Shown here: positions 60,764 to 64,000 of the stretch, piece by piece
Layout: every line of letters begins with the position of its first letter
How positions within the stretch are numbered: the stretch's first letter is position 1
Assembly (NCBI RefSeq): GCF_937958975.1
Contig: NZ_CALGRE010000054.1
Location: forward strand, 1 to 64,000
DNA length: 64,000 nt
Reading direction: 5' to 3'
DNA from: an uncultured Eubacterium sp.
GTDB taxonomy: Bacteria > Bacillota > Clostridia > Lachnospirales > Lachnospiraceae
Translations under genes and position numbers: made by a program
The notes under the pieces: model-generated
The model's database searches: none
What the model was told of the DNA's origin: nothing
The model's input: the letters and a program-made list of their open reading frames with translations, nothing else

Positions 60764-61405
60764 ATGGGTTTTTTAAAAAAATTATTTGGTACAGCTGCTG
60801 TCGCCGGTGCTGCAGTTGGCAGTGCACTTTATGTAAAAAAACGTAAAGAAACACGCAACGGGGAAGTAGACAGTTTTGATGATTTCGATGATAAGAAAGC
60901 TTTCGAATTTAACAAAAATGCTGATAATGAGGGCAACACAAAAGTTACTATAACTATCAACAAAAAGAAAGTAAAAAAAGTTGCCGATGACACTGCTGAT
61001 AAAGTAATTGATGCCACAGATAAATTAAAGAATACTGTTACAGATAAAATTGGCGAAGAAAATATCAAAAATATGAAAGAGAAAATCTCTGATATGGCTG
61101 ACTTTGCAATGGAGAAAGCAAACGAAGCCAAAGATATGGTTGTAGAAAAAGTTGGTGAAGATAACATTAAACTTGCCAAAGATAAAGTTGCAAATGTTGC
61201 AGCCACCGCAAAAGAAAAAGTTGGTGAAACTGTAGACAAAATTTTCAATTCCGCTGATGATGAATATGAAGATATCTTTGAAGATGAAGACATAGTCACC
61301 AAACCTTCAGATAACGCTTCTGATTCTGCTGAGACAGAAGATGATGTCACGGTAGACACAGATTCCGATGATGATTTTTTGACAGATGAATTAAAAGATT
61401 TATAA
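60764..61405 (+). CDS. Membrane-anchored, repeat-bearing acidic protein of unknown function
   Basis: The 213-residue protein has a short N-terminal membrane segment (LFGTAAVAGAAVGSALYV), a basic stretch, and then amphipathic helical repeats. Two ~33-residue units align (DKIGEENIKNMKEKISDMAD and EKVGEDNIKLAKDKVANVAA, each with its tail). The C-terminal ~50 residues are strongly acidic. The style recalls YtxH-like or LEA-like stress proteins. GGAGG lies 8 bases before ATG 60764. I do not recognise a named family. Confidence 0.75.
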   Translation: MGFLKKLFGTAAVAGAAVGSALYVKKRKETRNGEVDSFDDFDDKKAFEFNKNADNEGNTKVTITINKKKVKKVADDTADKVIDATDKLKNTVTDKIGEENIKNMKEKISDMADFAMEKANEAKDMVVEKVGEDNIKLAKDKVANVAATAKEKVGETVDKIFNSADDEYEDIFEDEDIVTKPSDNASDSAETEDDVTVDTDSDDDFLTDELKDL

Positions 61406-61436
61406 AAAATAATTTCATGATTTTTTACAATATGTA

Positions 61437-61480
61437 AAAAGCTCCAAACGCTGTATCACCTACATCTGTTTGGAGCTTTT
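61437..61480. terminator. Bidirectional terminator between convergent genes
   Basis: AAAAGCTCCAAAC (61437-61449) pairs with GTTTGGAGCTTTT (61468-61480), serving both the repeat-bearing protein gene and glnS. Confidence 0.85.
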
Positions 61481-61490
61481 GATTATTCTT

Positions 61491-63188
61491 TTATTTTGGC
61501 AGCTTAAATGAGCTTTTTAAAGATACAATTCTATTAAACACCGGATTTTCTTCTGTGTAATCTTTTAAATCTGCACAGAAATATCCCTGTCTTACAAACT
61601 GGAATTTATCTTCCGGTTTTACATCAGAAATATTCGGCTCAATATAACAATCCTTTAAAACGGTAAGTGAATTTGGATTCAAATTTAATGTGCCGTCCTC
61701 ATTTAATTTTCCTTTTTCTTCATCTACAATGTTTTCATACAATCGCACTTCTGCTTTTACACCATGCTTTGCGGAGACCCAATGAATGGTTCCCTTTACC
61801 TTTCTTCCCGTAAATCCGCTTCCGCTTCTTGTTTCTGGGTCATAGGTACAATGAATTTCTACAACTTTACCATTCTCATCTTTAATGTAGTCCACACATT
61901 TCACAAAATAAGCATTCATAAGTCTTACTTCGTTTCCTGGGAAAAGTCTGAAATATTTCTTAGGCGGCTCTTCCATAAAATCTTCTCTGTCTATATAAAT
62001 TTCCTTACAGAACGGTACTTTTCTTGTTCCAAGCTCAGGACACTCCACATTATTCACTACATCAAACCATTCTACCTGTTCCTCCGGATAATTATCTATT
62101 ACTACCTTTATCGGGTCTAATACCGCCATTAACCTTGTTTTCTTAGATTTTAAATCTTCTCTGATACAGTATTCCAACATAGCGTAATCTACTGAACTCT
62201 GACTTTTTGAGATACCACATAATTCTACGAACATTTTAATGGATTCCGGCGTAAAGCCTCTTCTTCTAAGTGCTGCAATCGATACAAGTCTTGGGTCATC
62301 CCATCCGTCAACAATACCATCTTCAACCAATTTTTTAATATATCTTTTACCTGTTACAACATTTGTAACATATAATTTAGCAAACTCTATCTGCTTTGGC
62401 GGTTTTTCATATTCTAATTCTTTCACAACCCAATCGTACAAAGGTCTGTGGTCTTCAAATTCCAATGTACAAATAGAATGTGTTACACCTTCTATAGCAT
62501 CCTCAATCGGATGAGCAAAATCATACATCGGATAAATACACCATTTATCACCTGTGTTATGATGTGTTATATGTGCAACTCGATATATAATAGGGTCTCT
62601 CATATTAATATTCGGACTTGCCATATCAATTTTTGCCCTTAATACTTTCTCTCCATCCTGATAAAGACCATTTTTCATGTTCTCAAAGAGTTCAAGATTT
62701 TCTTCTACACTTCTCTCTCTATAAGGACTGTTCCTGCCCACCTCTGTCAATGTTCCTCTATATTCTCTTATCTCTTCCGGAGATAAATCACATACATAAG
62801 CCTTACCCTTTTTTATTAATTTTACAGCTGCCTCATACATTTCCTCAAAATAATTGGATGCAAAAAACAATCTGTCTTCCCAATCTGCTCCAAGCCATTT
62901 AATATCCTTTAAAATTGAATCCACAAATTCTTCTTTTTCTTTTGTAGGATTCGTGTCATCAAATCTCATATTAAACTTTCCATCATACTTTTGTGCCAAT
63001 CCATAATTTAATAAAATAGATTTCGCATGTCCAATATGAAGATACCCATTCGGCTCCGGGGGAAATCTCGTTTGAACATGGTCAAATCTTCCCTCCGACA
63101 AATCCTTATCAATAATCTGTTCTATAAAATTTTTGGATTCTGCCTTTTCATTATCCATCTCTTCACTCATATTTTTGTCTGTTACCAT
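61491..63188 (-). CDS. glnS: Glutaminyl-tRNA synthetase
   Basis: The 565-residue class I synthetase has the HIGH motif in FPPEPNGYLHIGHAKSI, RFDDTNP, and DGWDDPRLVSIAALRRRGF. The KMSKS-equivalent loop reads NVVTGKRYIKK instead of VMSKRK. C-terminal beta-barrels (anticodon binding) are complete. It charges tRNA-Gln directly; many Firmicutes use the amidotransferase route instead. ATG 63188 has GGAGG six bases upstream; the longer frame lacks support. Confidence 0.95.
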   Translation of the reverse strand: MVTDKNMSEEMDNEKAESKNFIEQIIDKDLSEGRFDHVQTRFPPEPNGYLHIGHAKSILLNYGLAQKYDGKFNMRFDDTNPTKEKEEFVDSILKDIKWLGADWEDRLFFASNYFEEMYEAAVKLIKKGKAYVCDLSPEEIREYRGTLTEVGRNSPYRERSVEENLELFENMKNGLYQDGEKVLRAKIDMASPNINMRDPIIYRVAHITHHNTGDKWCIYPMYDFAHPIEDAIEGVTHSICTLEFEDHRPLYDWVVKELEYEKPPKQIEFAKLYVTNVVTGKRYIKKLVEDGIVDGWDDPRLVSIAALRRRGFTPESIKMFVELCGISKSQSSVDYAMLEYCIREDLKSKKTRLMAVLDPIKVVIDNYPEEQVEWFDVVNNVECPELGTRKVPFCKEIYIDREDFMEEPPKKYFRLFPGNEVRLMNAYFVKCVDYIKDENGKVVEIHCTYDPETRSGSGFTGRKVKGTIHWVSAKHGVKAEVRLYENIVDEEKGKLNEDGTLNLNPNSLTVLKDCYIEPNISDVKPEDKFQFVRQGYFCADLKDYTEENPVFNRIVSLKSSFKLPK

Positions 63189-63230
63189 CTTTTGCCTCCG
63201 ATTTTTATTACTTTTTCCATAATGCATAAA

Positions 63231-63259
63231 ATTATACAATAAATGGAACTCTATTTCAA
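63231..63259 (-). promoter_or_regulatory. Sigma-A promoter of glnS
   Basis: Minus-strand TTGAAA (63254-63259) and TATAAT (63231-63236) are 17 bases apart, about 45 bases before the start codon. Confidence 0.75.
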
Positions 63260-63265
63260 TAACGC

Positions 63266-63302
63266 AAAAAGGAACTTTTCAAATATGCGAAAGTTCCTTT
63301 TT
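63266..63302. terminator. Bidirectional terminator upstream of glnS
   Basis: AAAAAGGAACTTT (63266-63278) pairs with AAAGTTCCTTTTT (63290-63302), loop 11. It lies between divergent genes, where no terminator is needed, which points to a lost minus-strand neighbour. Confidence 0.85.
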
Positions 63303-63378
63303 TCATTCTATCCTATATTACCTCTTTACATACACATCACAGTATCTTACACCCCAATAAATTATCTTTAAATCCCAA

Positions 63379-63410
63379 TTGACAATCATATGATTATTTA
63401 GTATAATCAT
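63379..63410 (+). promoter_or_regulatory. Consensus promoter with overlapping palindromic operator
   Basis: TTGACA (63379-63384) and TATAAT (63402-63407) match the sigma-A consensus exactly at 17-base spacing. ATGATTAT (63390-63397) and ATAATCAT (63403-63410) are exact inverse copies around TTAGT, covering the spacer and -10, so a bound regulator would block the polymerase. Confidence 0.85.
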
Positions 63411-63437
63411 GTCAAAGCAAGAAAAGGAGTGGATGAT

Positions 63438-63995
63438 ATGGCAAAGACGCTGCCGGGAACCACCATCGCGGTGGACTGGAACCGACCGGAGGAGGCGGAG
63501 ACCCTGCTGAACTACCTCTTTTTGGCCGGGGGGCTGATGCTCTCCCAGGTGGCCAGCCTGACCGGGCTGGAGCCCTATGTCATCCAGAACTGGGTCCGCC
63601 GGGGCTTTGTGGCCCCGCCGGAGCGCAAGCGGTACTCCCGCCGCCAGTTTTCCCGCATCGTCCTGATCAATATGCTGAAGGATTCCATGCAGCTGGACAA
63701 AATCTGCGCCCTGCTCTCCTATGTCAACGGGGAGCTGGACGATGAATCGGACGATCTGATTGACGATTTCCAGTTGTATCTCTATATTGTACGCCTGGCG
63801 GCCCTGGTGGAGCATCAGCCTCCCAGCGGGCCGGACGAGGCGGCCCGCTGGTGCCAGACAGCGGCGGAGAGCTACCGTGAGAGCGTCCCGGGCGCCCGGG
63901 ACCGGGTGGCCCGCTGCCTGCATGTGATCCTGACGGCCTACCTGGCCGCCCGGCTCAAGCAGGAGGCGGAGGCCCTCCTGTCCGCCCTGACCTGA
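63438..63995 (+). CDS. DUF1836 (YkrK-like) MerR-type transcriptional regulator
   Basis: The 185-residue protein matches DUF1836: SQVASLTGLEPYVIQNWVRR, GFVAPPERKRYSRRQFSR and IVLINMLKDSMQLDKICALL. The family has a MerR-like helix-turn-helix; YkrK of Bacillus represses htpX. AGGAG lies 8 bases before ATG 63438; the GTG at 63429 overlaps that site. The gene is GC-rich with CTG, GCC and CGG codons, unlike every other gene here. The palindrome in its promoter suggests self-repression. It may come from a different organism by transfer or by contig mis-joining. Confidence 0.85.
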   Translation: MAKTLPGTTIAVDWNRPEEAETLLNYLFLAGGLMLSQVASLTGLEPYVIQNWVRRGFVAPPERKRYSRRQFSRIVLINMLKDSMQLDKICALLSYVNGELDDESDDLIDDFQLYLYIVRLAALVEHQPPSGPDEAARWCQTAAESYRESVPGARDRVARCLHVILTAYLAARLKQEAEALLSALT

Positions 63996-64000
63996 GGCGT

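Noticed and set aside
60829..61359. 176-codon minus-strand frame over the repeat-bearing protein
   Set aside because: Serine/phenylalanine-rich antisense of a lysine/glutamate-rich gene; the plus-strand gene has the ribosome binding site.
63318..63923. Minus-strand 201-codon frame opposite the DUF1836 gene
   Set aside because: In the GC-rich part it is the antisense of a gene with strong family motifs and its translation is low-complexity Arg/Pro/Gly. Only its last dozen codons, in AT-rich sequence, may be a real gene tail.

Overview
The window looks like a low-GC, endospore-forming anaerobe of the Clostridia, most like the Lachnospiraceae. The evidence is an AT-rich genome with most genes on the minus strand, an alpha/beta small acid-soluble spore protein, a SpoVAF/GerA-type protein, a complete Rnf complex in the clostridial order C-D-G-E-A-B, GlnRS, QueH, short-form HisG with HisZ, and large secreted polysaccharide-degrading proteins with lysine-rich surface repeats. 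No species is claimed.

Layout, left to right. 1-811 is the 5' part of a B12-binding radical SAM gene, divergent from a PHP-domain gene. 1740-1960 is a structured repeat region. 1962-6998 is a partial histidine operon (hisZ-hisG-hisD-hisB and a HisA-like/HisI/HisE fusion). 7129-10346 holds recU, two pseudouridine synthases, a cupin and ridA. 10417-15511 holds an M23 peptidase and a MarR-controlled heterodimeric ABC exporter. 15634-19267 is a zinc-finger membrane protein/polA/coaE operon. 19346-22189 is the CsoR-CopA copper module. 22310-22391 is tRNA-Leu(CAA). 22523-27928 is a giant GH81 beta-1,3-glucanase. 28348-38312 holds a zinc-ribbon membrane protein, queH, a NUDIX gene, a PBP/RodA pair, a U32 peptidase, zapA and ruvBA. 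38351-47106 is a redox and spore block: Gx transporter, NusG-II protein, ApbE, SpoVAF and rnfCDGEAB. 47381-53497 holds an RNase H-like gene, a SASP gene, murF, ddl and recG. 53652-56288 is a GH55-like secreted beta-helix glucanase. 56672-58603 is groESL under CIRCE control. Then come an OGG-type glycosylase, a HAD phosphatase, a repeat-bearing membrane-anchored protein and glnS. The last ~560 bases are a GC-rich DUF1836 regulator gene.

Several parts fit together. ApbE would attach FMN to the threonine motifs seen in RnfD and RnfG. GH81 and the GH55-like protein would both act on beta-1,3-glucan. Ddl and MurF are consecutive steps in cell-wall precursor synthesis. Copper sensing (CsoR operator in the promoter spacer) and export (CopA, with an embedded CopZ-like domain that has its own ribosome binding site) form one unit.

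The most unusual signals are regulatory or structural. (1) A sigma-G-like promoter sits inside the rnf terminator, so a forespore transcript of spoVAF would start after the 5' arm of the hairpin that otherwise hides its ribosome binding site. (2) There is an in-frame perfect Shine-Dalgarno and start codon for a free CopZ inside copA. (3) A family of large intergenic multi-hairpin elements (1740-1960, 56433-56646) has perfect 21-26 bp stems without U-tracts, GAA-triloop mini-hairpins and compensatory changes. (4) A sharp GC step occurs at about 63.4 kb, with signs that glnS lost its native upstream neighbour there (transfer or assembly chimera). (5) The hisIE fusion carries a HisA/HisF-like domain that lacks the catalytic aspartate.
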